A stretch of DNA of 64,000 nt from Siderastrea siderea. Taxonomy: Eukaryota; Cnidaria; Anthozoa; Scleractinia; Rhizangiidae. The stretch is from contig OZ034975.1 in NCBI GenBank assembly GCA_964030785.1, positions 3,056,855 through 3,120,854 on the forward strand, written 5' to 3'. The notes beneath the pieces were generated by a model. That model had not been told where the DNA came from. It worked only from the letters and a program-made list of their open reading frames with translations, and searched no databases. The position numbers and the translations under genes were made by a program. The first letter of the stretch is position 1; each line of letters starts with the position of its first letter. Positions 22,419 to 33,365 of this stretch are shown here, piece by piece.

Positions 22419-22787
22419 TTTTGCAATAAACGTTAACGCGAGTAATGAACCACGTTTCGACCGTTCAACGGTCATTTTCAAGTTCGGTGTTAGAATAAAA
22501 TTACATGTGTAAATATAGTAAAAGCGCTAAAAATATGTACATACAAACAATAGACAATAAAAGATATAACTGAAAGCGTATAAGGCGACGGGAATAAGAA
22601 CATTAAAATACCTAAAAATACCTAAAAATAACTAAATAAATAATTTTGCGCGGAGCGAGTCGCTCTGTTTGTTGAGCTTTGGCTTCAAAAGTATAATAAA
22701 AAGCATCTCAAAAATTAAACAGTCAAGCTTGCCCTGGCACTTCCTTAAAATCTTAAAATTCTTCTCGATGTTATCTGGCTCCTTTCC
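22419..22787 (-). repeat. Left inverted arm of the Penelope-like element
   Basis: Reverse complement of 24,159-24,587, lacking about 60 bp of it. It contains the antisense of the end of the GIY-YIG frame and the element's 3' UTR, so the RT frame that starts in it (22,669) begins with antisense-derived residues before true RT sequence at about 22,770. Confidence 0.85.
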
Positions 22788-23319
22788 ACGTTACAAGCGT
22801 TACGTTGATGACACCCTCAGTAAAATGTCTGATGCTACAGCTGCCTCCGAATTCTTATCAACATTGAACGAAATCCACCCCTCTGTCAGTTTCACAATGG
22901 AACTGGAAGATAACAACAGACTTCCATTCTTGGGAATGGAGATTATCAAAAATGGATCCCAGCTGGACACGAAGGTCTACAAGAAACCGACAGATACTGG
23001 GCTTCTATTGCACTACCAAAGCCATGTTGATGTAAAGTACAAGCACTCACTACTCAAAACAATGCTTAATCGCGCATTCAAGCTTTCCTCGAACTGGAAG
23101 CTTTTCCATCAAGAATGCGAACGTCTTAAAGAGACCTTTGCTCGTTTACAATATCCAGAATCCCTCGTAGAAACCACTATCCGACAATTTGTCGAGGCGA
23201 AAGTTGTAACAGGGAATGCGTGTCCTCAACAGCAGCAGGCCCCTAGTCAGCAGGAAGTTCCTATTAGAGTCGTTTTGCCGTACAAGGACCAGAAAGCAGC
23301 CAACTCAATTGCTGGTATG
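22770..23319 (+). pseudogene. Penelope-type reverse transcriptase, C-terminal fragment
   Basis: The frame carries the RT catalytic box in RYKRYVDDTLSKM (YVDD at 22,801-22,812). The downstream Penelope signature follows (RLPFLGMEI, then KVYKKPTDTGLLLHYQSHVD) and thumb/connector residues to AANSIAG. All RT motifs N-terminal to YVDD are missing, removed with the 5' half, so it cannot polymerise. The frame ends soon after a 7-bp direct repeat (23,313-23,319) where a foreign segment begins. Confidence 0.85.
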
Positions 23320-23882
23320 CACGTGACGTCATAAAATTCTAAAATCAAAACTCGCTAGGCCTGCTGAATTTTTATCGTCAACAGGTGTAAGATGACATAA
23401 AAATATATCTTTTTACAAGTTTCCAGCTCGGTAGCGTCCTTCGTTTTTAAACTAGAGCATTTTGAATTTTCGAGTTCTCCGCCGTAAGTGACATCAAGGT
23501 GGCGCCGTGACAAAGCTGTCTTGTTTGAAAAAAAGGCCTCTCCTTGGGATTTTTATTTGTTTGAACATTTCAAGTATTAGGTGAGGTGCTTGCGTGAAAG
23601 TATTATAGCTTACGAACGAAAAGTAATCGGTTTCATAGCAAAAGTGAATTCCAGGTCTTTTCTTTGATATCCGGCCGCCATATTGGTGTACCACGGCGGT
23701 ACACCAATATGGCGTCTGCATACTGAGCTCTATAAATTCCCGTTGAACGTTTTGGTAAATAACTCAAGAACGCTGTACTGGACAGACCTGAGACTTGGAG
23801 AAGTTGTTTATTTATTAATCTTTGATAACATTTGAAATTCTTGGCCTCTTTTATTGAGTGGTTTCGAACTTATTTTGGTATG
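23313..23882. mobile_element. 556-bp insertion inside the Penelope-like element
   Basis: Between the RT connector and the GIY-YIG linker sits 23,320-23,875, flanked by the direct repeat TGGTATG (23,313-23,319 and 23,876-23,882). It contains a 16-bp-arm palindrome, GCCATATTGGTGTACC facing its complement across ACGGC (about 23,676-23,712). No coding frame or clear terminal inverted repeat is seen. The borders are inferred from coding interruption plus the direct repeat. Confidence 0.55.
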
Positions 23883-23894
23883 GCGTGACAGTGC

Positions 23895-24314
23895 AACCCT
23901 GCAATACGCAGACAACTAAGTGATCTCAGCCGAAAGATAAACACCGAGATCCGTCCTGTTTACACCAGCAGAAAGATCAAAGACACAATTAAAGTGAAGG
24001 AACAGAAGCCGCCCATCGTAAACCAACAAAGCGCTGTGTATTATTTTAAATATGATCTGTGCGATGCAGATTATGTTGGCTATTCGTGTCAGCACTTACA
24101 CCAGCGCATCGAAGAACACAAAGGATCGGCTATCGGACGTCACATTAAAGAACAACATGGAAAGGAGCCAGATAACATCGAGAAGAATTTTAAGATTTTA
24201 AGGAAGTGCCAGAGCAAGCTTGACTGTTTAATTTTTGAGATGCTTTTTATTAGACTTCTGAAGCCAAAGCTCAACAAACAGAGCGACTCGCTCCGCGCAA
24301 AATTATTTATTTAG
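23895..24314 (+). CDS. GIY-YIG endonuclease domain of the Penelope-like element
   Basis: The frame runs from a basic linker (IRRQLSDLSRKINTEIRP) into a GIY-YIG-type domain (AVYYFKYDLCDADYVGYSC, then HQRIEEHKGSAIGRHIKEQH, then FEMLFIRLLKPKLNKQSD). It ends at TAG 24,312-24,314. In Penelope-like elements this nuclease nicks the target and primes insertion. It lies in the right place downstream of RT but is cut off from it by the 556-bp insertion and has no start of its own, so it is not expected to act. The domain itself is uninterrupted. Confidence 0.8.
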   Translation, partial: NPAIRRQLSDLSRKINTEIRPVYTSRKIKDTIKVKEQKPPIVNQQSAVYYFKYDLCDADYVGYSCQHLHQRIEEHKGSAIGRHIKEQHGKEPDNIEKNFKILRKCQSKLDCLIFEMLFIRLLKPKLNKQSDSLRAKLFI

Positions 24315-24587
24315 TTATTTTTAGGTATTTTTAGGTATTTTAATGTTCTTATTCCCGTCGCCTTATACGCTTTCAATTATATCTCTTACAGTTATGCATG
24401 CCATTTGCACAAAGTTATTTTTTAGCCACTTTTAGCCTTTTATTCTTATTGTCTATTGTTTGTATGTACATATTTTTAGCGCTTTTACTATATTTACACA
24501 TGTAATTTTATTCTAACACCGAACTTGAAAATGACCGTTGAACGGTCGAAACGTGGTTCATTACTCGCGTTAACTTTTATTGCAAAA
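24159..24587 (+). repeat. Right inverted arm of the Penelope-like element
   Basis: Covers the end of the GIY-YIG frame, 3' UTR and terminus. Complementary to 22,419-22,787. It ends ATTGCAAAA next to the 12-bp target duplicate. Confidence 0.85.
24518..24560 (+). ncRNA. Hammerhead-ribozyme-like core remnant (tentative)
   Basis: The stretch GAAAATGACCGTTGAACGG continues TCGAAACGTGG. A 5-bp stem GACCG/CGGTC with loop TTGAA is followed by GAAAC, preceded by ATGA. This resembles the CUGAUGA-stem II-GAAA core of hammerhead ribozymes known from Penelope-like termini, but the CUGAUGA box is degenerate (TTGAAAATGA). An antisense copy sits in the left arm near 22,448-22,490. Activity is doubtful. Confidence 0.35.
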
Positions 24588-24599
24588 ACAAACAATGCA

Positions 24600-26500
24600 G
24601 TTTAGGAAATCCGTTTGTGGTGAAAGAACAATAACAATTCTTTGGGAACTAAAATTTTATGGCATTATACAAATCTAAACCTAAAAGAAATATTCTGCGG
24701 TAAAGCAAAAGAGCTTATACTAATTCAACTAGGGTAGTGGGGACGAAATTCTTGGGGGAGTAAAACCCTTAAGAGACCGCGGCATTTCAAAAAACCAGGG
24801 TTCCTTTACGTAAGAAATAAAAAACTTAAATAAAAAAGAGGGAGAATTAGAAAAATTTCCGTAGAAAAAGGGAAAATAACAATAAAAATGAAGATACTTA
24901 CGTAGCGGGTTGGATAAAGTCGAGAAGACACGGGAAAAAATAAAAAACTTGTCACGTAAAAAAAAATCACTTAAGGCGAAAGTAACTTTATGTTGCGAAG
25001 AAAAAAAAATTTTTTTTTAAAGCTGACGCCAAAATGACATGACTTTGGTGACGAGTTGGTTGCTATGGTAACCTCGTCCCAGGATTGCTCTTCCAGAAGG
25101 CAAAATGGCGGTTTGCAAGGATGTGTTCGATGAATGGAACCTGTTTATGTGGTTTTCCATCTTTCGAAATAGTACGTTGATTGTAATGATAATGGAAAAA
25201 GATTGGAATTCGCTATTAGGTAGGTGGAGAAAACAATCATCTGTTTGTGAAGAGAAGGGGTAGGTTGCTGAATGCAGGCGCCCGTACGTGCTTGGAGTTA
25301 TCGTGGATTGATGCGTCGCCATTTGTTCGAAAGTTGTACCAAAGTGAGAGGCATCTGGATGTCTGAGAAAAGTGAGTATGTATTTTATATCGTTACGTGA
25401 AGGTTTAATATTAGGTTAGTATCTGTTTTGTAATCCAAACCCCAATTGGTGGAAAATAATTCTTGAATATTTTTGGGGTCCTCTGTTTTCGTGGTTCTCA
25501 TCTCAGATCAACAGTAGTAACTTATATGTCTTATATGTCTAATAAACTTATAACTAAGATATATAGTAGGCCTGAAACTTCTGGATCTGAGAGAAAATAC
25601 GATTCATAACAGATTTCTATCATATTTATCTCGTTCTTTGCTTCAAAATTCTTAATTGGCAAGGTTTTTTGTTTGCGTCCGGTTGAGTACCTAAATTTAA
25701 TTAAGGCAACAAACAAACAAGGGAATTCAAATATGAGTTTAAAATTGATTTAATTGTAAAGTGAAATTCATGAAATTTGTTAACAATATTAAATTGATAG
25801 AAGCTTTTTGTTATTTACAGATGTTGAATTTTTAGGAAAATTTCAATTATTGATAAATAAATGTATACTTACATATCTACATATAGAGTCACAGTAACAC
25901 TTTCTTGGTTATAAATGCTAAAACTATGTTTTTAAATGACATCAATATTGGTTTGCTAAAACATAGACGAGTAAAAATGAAGGATAAAAACTAACATGTC
26001 GTAGTCTTCGTGACGCTATTGTCAAGGTAGTTATGTGTGAAAATATAATGTGATAATTATGGAAAATATTTATATTTGCATGAATGGAGTTCAACTGCAT
26101 GTTTAGATTTGGTTTTAGCTGTCTTATAACAGCATCTCGTGTGCTAAGTAAACACTGTATATTAATTAGAGTATATCTTAACGAATTGTAAATTTGTTAG
26201 TGAAGTGATTGAGTGTAGTATTAAGATGTGTGTGGAGTCTTGGCATGGATGAGTTTGCTGTGGAGTTGTTTGTTTGTGAGCAGCGTGGTATGTAGTTTGG
26301 TGGTGTTACAGTAGGCTTTTGTTAGTTTCGGGAGGTGTTTGTTGTGGTATTTGTGTAGTATATGTTATACGATTCTGTCAGTTCGAGCATGTTTGTTGTA
26401 TTTTGTTTTGTAATAGACGGTAGTTGTGTATTGTTTGGTCTGTCTATTCTGTTTGTTTTTTGTTCTTCATTTGTGGCTGTTGTAGGCGGGGAGAAAGGGG
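24600..26500. other. Unassigned AT-rich sequence
   Basis: Nothing recognisable on either strand. Poly-A/T runs occur around 24,960-25,020. The minus-strand frame at 25,322-25,017 has no known motif. Confidence 0.4.
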
Positions 26501-26516
26501 AAAGAGTTGTCGTTGA

Positions 26517-27607
26517 TTAGTTTGGTTGGGTAGTCCAAGGTAGTAAGTCTGAGTGTAAATAGTTTGCGTATAAAGTTGTAATCATCAAAAGTCGAGGAGA
26601 GTCTGCTGTATCATGTTGTTTCAGTCTTGATGATGCCTGCGAAAATGTGTTGAGGATGGTTTGATGAGAAATGAGGATACATGTATTTGTGGTGTGGTTT
26701 TTGATAGATTTGATAATGGATTTTGTGGTACATGATTGTGTGATGATTGAGTGATATGGTAAGGTCGAGGTAATTGACTGAATGGTGGTTTGATGTGAAT
26801 GTGATTGGGATTGTGTTGGATATGATGAGATGAGGTTAGTAATTATTTGGTTACGATTAGCATTGTTAGTAAGCATAAAACCATCCTCAATGTAGCGCGA
26901 AAAAATAAAGATGCCATTAGTGTTAAAAGTACTAAAAAAGTTAAATTCGCTAATTAGTAGCACAAGGTCGGCGATTTGCCTGCTGTGGTAGCTGCCCATG
27001 GCAACACCTTGTGTTTGCTGGTAGATGTTATTACCAGCAGTGAAAAAATTACGGTTATTAATGAAACTGTTAAGATTAAGTAAAAAATCGCGGTAAGAGT
27101 TAGGGAGGTTAAGAAGCGTGCAGCTGGTGATGATGGCATGAATAGTGTCTTGATATGAGATTTTAGTGTAAAGTGAAGTGAAGACAAATGTTGTTTTAAA
27201 CAGTAGTTGTCAATGTCTGAGATGTGTTGTTGTTGTAAAGGTCTGTTACTTCTGTTGAGTTGTAAATTAAAGAAAAATGTATGTTTTTTATAGCAAAAAG
27301 GTCTTTCAGTCGTAAAATAATAGTGTCAAGTTCAGTTCCTAAAAGTCGTGACGGGTTAGAGGTTGTCCAGGAATGTGCTGTTATAATAGGTCGTCCAGTT
27401 AGGTCTTTGAGGTTTGAAGTAGAAGCTGTTGACGTCAGTTTGTGTACTTTTGGTAGTAATTTCATGTAAGGTATTTGTAGGTTGTTGAGTGTGTTGGAGT
27501 TGAGTAATTTTTGTTTGTCTGGTGTCATAAGTCCTTGTAGGATGTTCAGATGTGAGGTGTTTCAGTTTTCTTTTTAAGATTTTCGTGGAGGTGCTGTTTC
27601 TTGACAT
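26517..27607 (-). pseudogene. Second Penelope-like reverse transcriptase, inactive-looking
   Basis: Minus-strand pieces in order: a fingers region with YMKLLPKVHKLT and GRPIITAHSWTTSNPS (27,528-27,196); after a frame slip, motif A as FVFTSLYTKISYQDTI (about 27,190-27,140); motif B QGVAMGSYHSRQIADLVL (about 27,010-26,955); and motif C RYIEDGFM (about 26,905-26,880). LPKVHK and FTSLYT are typical of Penelope-like RTs. The catalytic Asp of motif A is Val and YIDD has become YIED, and frames are broken. It is a different lineage from the 22.4-kb element (no GIY-YIG seen next to it). Confidence 0.65.
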
Positions 27608-27869
27608 ATTTGTTATCTGTGAATTTATGAATACGAATTACAAGTTTGAAAGTTGAGGCATTAATATGGAGAGAAAAATTTATTCTTAACGAAAAGGTCA
27701 ATTAATTAAATAAATAAATAAAATGACTGGTACATAAAAAGATTATGTGTTATTGAAAATAAAATAAACAGATAAAAATAATAATAAATTGTAGTGATGA
27801 ATGTGTGAACACCTAGGCCAAACACAGAGTTGACTAGAGACTGAATGTTTGTATCCCTACCAATAGATA

Positions 27870-27925
27870 CAAGAAGAATCGCAAGAACCTTTTGAAAAAT
27901 TGAAATTTGTCTTCCAACTGTAATG
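27870..27925. repeat. Repeat RB end, copy 4 (flank of array 3)
   Basis: GAATCGCAAGAACCTTTTGA followed by the AAATTTGTCTTCCAACTG region, nearly identical to 20,297-20,343. Part of it recurs inside array 3 at 29,532-29,572. Confidence 0.75.
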
Positions 27926-30380
27926 AGATCAGGGATTAGTGGGGTGGGATCAGGGATCAGAGGGGTTGGATGAGTTATTAGAAGGGTCTGAACAGGGATC
28001 AAAGGGGTGGGATCAGGCATCAATGGAGTGGGATCAGGGATTAGAAGGGTGGGATCAGGGATCAGAGGGGTGGGATCAGGGATCAGAGGGGTTGGATCAG
28101 GGATTAGAGGGGTGGTATCAGGGGTCAGAGGGGCGGTATCAGGGATTAGAGGGGTGGGATCAGGGATCAGAGGGGTGGGATTAGGGATCAGAGGGGTGGG
28201 ATCAGGGATTAGAGGGGTGGGATCAGGGATTAGAGGGGTGGGATCAGGGATCAGAGGGGTGGGATCAGGGATTAAAGGGGTGGGATCAGGTATCAAAGGG
28301 GTGGGATCAGGGATTAGAAGGGTGGGATCAGGGATCAGAGGGGTGGGATCAGGGATTAGAGGGGTGGAATCAGGGACCAGAGGGGTGGAATCAGGGATTA
28401 GAGGGGTGGGATCAGGGATTAGAGGGGTGGGATCAGGGATTAAAGGGGTGGGATCAGGGATCAAAGGGGTGGGATCAGGGATTAGAAAGGTGGGATCAGG
28501 GATCAGAGGGGTGGGATCAGGGATCAAAGGGGTGGGATCAGGGATTAGAGGGGTGGGATCAGGGATTAAAGGGGTGGGATCAGGGATTAGAAGGGTGGGA
28601 TCAGGGATTAGAGGGGTGGGATCAGGGATCAGAGGGGTTGGATGAGTTATTAGAAGGGTCTGAACAGGGATCAAAGGGGTGGGATCAGGCATCAATGGGG
28701 TGGGATCAGGGATTAGAAGGGTGGGATCAGGGGTCAGAGGGGCGGAATCAGGGATTAGAGGGGTGGGATCAGGGATCAGAGGGGTGGGATCAGGGATCAG
28801 AGGGGTGGGATCAGGGATTAGAGGGGTGGTATCAGGGGTCAGAGGGGCGGAATCAGGGATTAGAGGGGTGGGATCAGGGATCAGAGGGGTGGGATCAGGG
28901 ATCAGAGGGGTGGGATCAGGGATTAGAGGGGTGGGATCAGGGATTAGAGGGGTGGGATCAGGGATCAGAGGGGTGGGATCAGGGATTAAAGGGGTGGGAT
29001 CAGGTATCAAAGGGGTGGGATCAGGGATTAGAAGGGTGGGATCAGGGATCAGAGGGGTGGGATCAGGGATTAGAGGGGTGGAATCAGGGACCAAAGGGGT
29101 GGAATCAGGGATTAGAGGGGTGGGATCAGGGATTAGAGGGGTGGGATCAGGGATTAAAGGGGTGGGATCAGGGATCAAAGGGGTGGGATCAGGGATTAGA
29201 AGGGTGGGATCAGGGATCAGAGGGGTGGGATCAGGGATGAAAGGGGTGGGATCAGGGATTAGAGGGGTGGGATCAGGGATTAAAGGGGTGGGATCAGGGA
29301 TTAGAAGGGTGGGATCAGGGATTAGAGGGGTGGGATCAGGGATCAGAGGGGTTGGATGAGTTATTAGAAGGGTCTGAACAGGGATCAAAGGGGTGGGATC
29401 AGGCATCAATGGGGTGGGATCAGGGATTAGAAGGGTGGGATCAGGGATCAGAGGGGTGGGATCAGGGATCAGAGGGGTTGGATCAGGGATTAGAGGGGTG
29501 GTATCAGGGGTCAGAGGGGCGGAATCAGGGATTTGAAAAATTGAAATTTGTCTTCCAACTGTAATGAGATCAGGGATTAGTGGGGTGGGATCAGGGATCA
29601 GAGGGGTTGGATGAGTTATTAGAAGGGTCTGAACAGGGATCAAAGGGGTGGGATCAGGCATCAATGGGGTGGGATCAGGGATTAGAAGGGTGGGATCAGG
29701 GATCAGAGGGGTGGGATCAGGGATCAGAGGGGTTGGATCAGGGATTAGTGGGGTGGTATCAGGGGTCAGAGGGGCGGAATCAGGGATTAGAGGGGTGGGA
29801 TCAGGGATCAGAGGGGTGGGATCAGGGATCAGAGGGATGGGATCAGGGATCAGAGGGGTGGGATCAGGGATTAGAGGGGTGGGATCAGGGATCAGAGGGG
29901 TGGGATCAGGGATCAGAGGGGTTGGATCAGGGATTAGAGGGGTGGGATCAGGGATTAAAGGGGTGGGATCAGGGATTAGAGGGGTGGGATCAGGGATCAG
30001 AGGGGTGGGATCAGGGATCAAAGGGGTGGGATCAGGGATCAGAGGGGTGGGATCAGGGATTAGAGGGGTGGAATCAGGGACCAGAGGGGTGGAATCAGGG
30101 ACCAGAGGGGTGGGATTAGGGATCAGAGGGGTGGGATTAGGGATTAAAGGGGTGGGATCAGGGATCAGAGGGGTGGGATTAGGGATTAAAGGGGTGGGAT
30201 CAGGGATCAGAGGGGTGGAATCAGGGACCAGAGGGGTGGGATTAGGGATCAGAGGGGTGGGATTAGGGATTAAAGGGGTGGGATCAGGGATCAGAGGGGT
30301 GGGATTAGGGATCAGAGGGGTGGGATTAGGGACCAGAGGGGTGGGATTAGGGACCAGAGGGGTGGGATTAGGGATCAGAG
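27926..30380. repeat. 21-bp minisatellite, array 3 (left part), with higher-order structure
   Basis: About 2.45 kb of 21-bp units (AGGGGTGGGATCAGGGATTAG and variants). A landmark run GGTTGGATGAGTTATTAGAA recurs at 27,964, 28,636, 29,350 and 29,605. The first two spacings, 672 and 714 bp, are exactly 32 and 34 units. At 29,532 the left-flank sequence reappears inside the array, marking a larger duplication. Towards 30,380 units switch to a GATTAGGGACCAG variant that continues in the right part at 34,048. The 771-residue minus-strand frame of IPDPTPL repeats is an artefact. Confidence 0.95.
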
Positions 30381-30554
30381 ATAGATAGATAGATAGATAG
30401 AATCTTTTATTTACCCACGGAATTTCATCAAATTAAAATACACAGCATATTAAAATTTGTTTTACATAAAATCCGTACACGATACTATCTCAGTAAAACT
30501 AATTACAGTTAATTAAATAATTACAATATACTGCGATATAAGCATGATATGAAA

Positions 30555-30965
30555 TTACTTTGAGGCATTGCTGGTGCCGGTAGTGTAGGAGTCCAGTTTA
30601 CACACAAACCCTTTAAGGGAACTTTCATCTTTAACACTTGGAGGCAAATCATTCCATAGCTTAGCTCCAGAAAAAGCAAAACTATTTTTGTAATAGTTTG
30701 TGCGACATTTTGGAAGCTCAAGGTTCATTTTGGAAGATCGCAGTCCATAATTTTGAAAAGAGGTCTTATGTGTAAACATTTCAGACAAATACGGGGGGGT
30801 CAGGCCGTTTAATACTTTAAACATCAAGATAGCCTTTTGACGCTGTCTCATCACCTCCAAATTCAACCACCCTAATTCTGCAAGAAGATCACAAGATCTT
30901 TTCAGATAAGAGGCACCAGTTATGATGCGTGCTGCTCGGTTTTGGAGTTTTTGCAAATTTGCCAT
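30555..30965 (-). pseudogene. LINE ORF2 C-terminal region
   Basis: Frame with MANLQKLQNRAARIITGA, MRQRQKAILMFKVLNGLTPP, and FSGAKLWNDLPPSVKDESSL, the conserved tail following RT in CR1/L2-type LINEs. It is separated from the RT frame by an interruption at the poly-T run near 31,072-31,081 (KKS-stop), so ORF2 is split. Confidence 0.75.
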
Positions 30966-31068
30966 TTGTGTTTCACCTATAGTGTCCCAAACAATACAAC
31001 AATATGTAAAATAAGGTTCAATTATTGACCGGTAAATGTCAATTAAGTTTTCTACTTTTAATACAGGC

Positions 31069-32331
31069 TTAACTTTTTTTTAGAATACTTAAGTTGCGGG
31101 TGACTTTCTGCCTTATACTTAAAATGTGGTTATCCCACGTTAAGTATTCATCAATATTGACACCTAGGCATTTTACAGATTGCACTCTCTCTAATTCAGT
31201 GTGAAACAAAGAAAGGTTTATCTCACCCTCGAGACTAGCTTCTCTTTGTCTTGAACCTATGACCATGAAATCAGTTTTTAACACGTTTAGGGTAAGCTTA
31301 TTGATGGACAGCCAAGAAGCTATACCCTTAAGATCTTTGGTCATTTTATCTTGTAGTGAAGGCAAACTGCAGCCTGAGAACGTTAAATTAGTGTCATCAG
31401 CAAATAACCTCGCTTCTCCATAATTTAAACTTTTAGGAATATCGTTAACGTAAATCAGAAAGAGTAACGGGCCCAGGATTGACCCTTGGGGTACCCCACA
31501 TGTTACGAAGTCTGCTGCTGACATGACACCATTAACGTAACATACTTGTTTCCTGTTTGCCAAATAGGACCTGAACCAACTGACTGCTGGAGTTTCAACT
31601 CCATACCATCTTAACTTCTTAAGGAGAATCTCGTGGTCAACAGTATCAAAAGCTTTTTTCAAATCCAGGCAGAGAACTCCGCTTACCATTCCCTTATCAA
31701 TATTACAACACCACTCATTTGTCATATCGAGTAGAGCAGTAACGGTAGAATGAAGAGCTCTGAATCCTGATTGATGCGCATACAGGAACTTATTTTCACT
31801 AAAATAGGAATACAACTGCTCAAATACTAGTTTTTCAAAAACTCGCGCAATTGTTGGCAAAACAGAAATCGGTCTGTAATTATTTGCTTCACTCTTGTTT
31901 CCCGATTTGAAAACTGGAGAGATTTTTGCTACTTTCCAATCCGAGGGAAACACATTTGAGGCGATGGATAAATTAAAAATGTCTGTAAGGCTTCCGTAAA
32001 TAATAGGGGCCGCTATTTTCAAAATTCTGTTGGATATCTTATCTATACCAGTGGCTTTTCTTGCATTTACCCCGTTAAGTAACTTTAGTACCCGGGAAGG
32101 CTTAACTTTCTTTAAATGGAAGCTAGTATCCTTCATGGACAAAAAATGCTCAGGCCTAATGTTAGCTTGTTCCACTGGAATCTTTGAGGCGAGATTTGGG
32201 CCGATCGCTGCAAAATGTTTGTTTAAGTAATCAGCGAGTTCCTTTGGTTCAGTAACAGTCACACCAGAGTCAGCTTTTAACTCAGCTATCTTGGTGTTAC
32301 TTGATTTCTTTCCCAAAAGATCATTAAGCAC
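31069..32331 (-). pseudogene. LINE ORF2 reverse transcriptase
   Basis: A 420-residue frame containing the RT fingers (FKSGNKSEANNYRPISVLP), palm motif A (CLDLKKAFDTVDHEILLKKL), the GVPQGSILGPLLFLIYVNDI motif and the catalytic RLFADDTNLTFSG. Motifs are intact. Upstream in the same direction a basic linker (WLKKKAAKSGSTEDW, around 32,500-32,450) is retained, but no endonuclease precedes it. The protein would be an RT without its nuclease. It ends at a frame break near 31,070. Confidence 0.85.
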
Positions 32332-32627
32332 TTTCCAGGTTGCCCTTTGATCACCGTTGGCCTCGTTTATCTGCGACTGATAAAAACGTTTCTTGGCTAG
32401 CCTTATCTCTTTATTTACCGAATTTCTTAAAGTTCTATAAGCTGCCCAATCTTCAGTCGACCCCGACTTTGCAGCTTTTTTCTTTAACCAATCTCGCTTA
32501 AACTATTTATATTAAGTAAACTATTTATATTCAGAGAGCCCATTTTGAAACCCCTCATTTCACTCATAACCTCATGAAATGGCCTGAAATCCGAACAGTC
32601 TGAGTGACTATCGGCATCAACAAAACA

Positions 32628-33365
32628 TCAATCACTATGTACATTAAGGTACTTCCTAAAATTACTGGCGAAGTTAAAAACACCCTTACGGTTTAAATGT
32701 AATCCGCCACTGTTGAGGCAGTCCTCAGAAATGTTACCGTGAGAAATATAGTCAACACCACTTTGCGTAGAAAAGGATTCCATAGAGCGGTTCACTTGGT
32801 CAATACATCTATTTAGAGATCTATCATCAGTTCTGTGAACGATTGATGAGAAAGCTATCTTGACTGTGGGTTGCTCTTTCCTGATAGCGTCCACCACCTC
32901 TGTAATCTTTCCCTTGATACGCTTTGGATTATCATCCTTCACATTGTTGGTTCCCACGTGTAGGATAACTTTTTCTGGCTTTCGCCTCAAAAGAGGTTTG
33001 ATAAAGTCATGCATATCTTCAACTGTAGCTCCAGGGAAGGAGTGGGAAGAAACTTGATGGTTTCTCGACAATTTCTTTGGTTGTATAAATTTCGTCATCG
33101 AGTCTTCAACAAGAACAACTTTTGCTTTCTCTTTGCGATTACCTTGTGAATCCTCGCCTCTTGTACTGTTGCTGTTATTTGAGAGTCGATTGTTGTTTCT
33201 GTTGGGGAGTCTGTTGTTATTTCCTTTCGCTTCACTACCTGTTTGTCTGTCTCCTGACAACCTTCGGGGATTACTCCTGCTTCGCTTGACCTGAGACCTG
33301 CCATTCCGCATCATTGTTACCTCGCTGACTGTTGTTATTCCTGTGATCATTAACATTCTGGTCAA
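32628..33365 (-). pseudogene. LINE ORF1 C-terminal SGNH-type esterase
   Basis: Basic Asn/Arg-rich region, then an SGNH hydrolase-like domain: VVLVEDSMTKFI (block I, with VEDS where a GDS-like block is expected), VILHVGTNNVKDDNP (block III) and CLNSGGLHLNRKGVFNFASN (block V His). Esterase domains in ORF1 are known from CR1-group LINEs. The frame overlaps that of the N-terminal ORF1 part (33,271-33,365), suggesting one ORF1 split by a frameshift near 33,280. Confidence 0.75.

Larger units (their letters stand above)
22383..24599 (+). mobile_element. Penelope-like element insertion with inverted arms and 12-bp target duplication
   Basis: 22,395-24,587 is bounded by the 12-bp direct repeat ACAAACAATGCA (22,383-22,394 and 24,588-24,599). 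It holds a C-terminal Penelope-type RT fragment, a GIY-YIG endonuclease frame and long inverted terminal arms (22,419-22,787 and 24,159-24,587). The left arm is the reverse complement of the element's own 3' end. Penelope-like elements often carry such rearranged terminal copies, so this fits a 5'-truncated insertion with an inverted 3' copy in front. A foreign segment of about 556 bp separates RT from endonuclease. Confidence 0.85.

Noticed and set aside
23994..24314. GIY-YIG frame as a host DNA-repair nuclease gene
   Set aside because: Flanked by Penelope RT, inside a target duplication and inverted arms; clearly element-borne.
27706..30021. 771-codon minus-strand frame of IPDPTPL repeats, and matching + strand frames of GVGSGIRG or QGSEGWD repeats
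   Set aside because: Direct consequence of a stop-free 21-bp tandem repeat. All are open for the same reason, and no start, splice or non-repeat domain supports them.
27926..30380. Possible CRISPR-like array
   Set aside because: Units are contiguous 21-mers without unique spacers, in a eukaryotic context.
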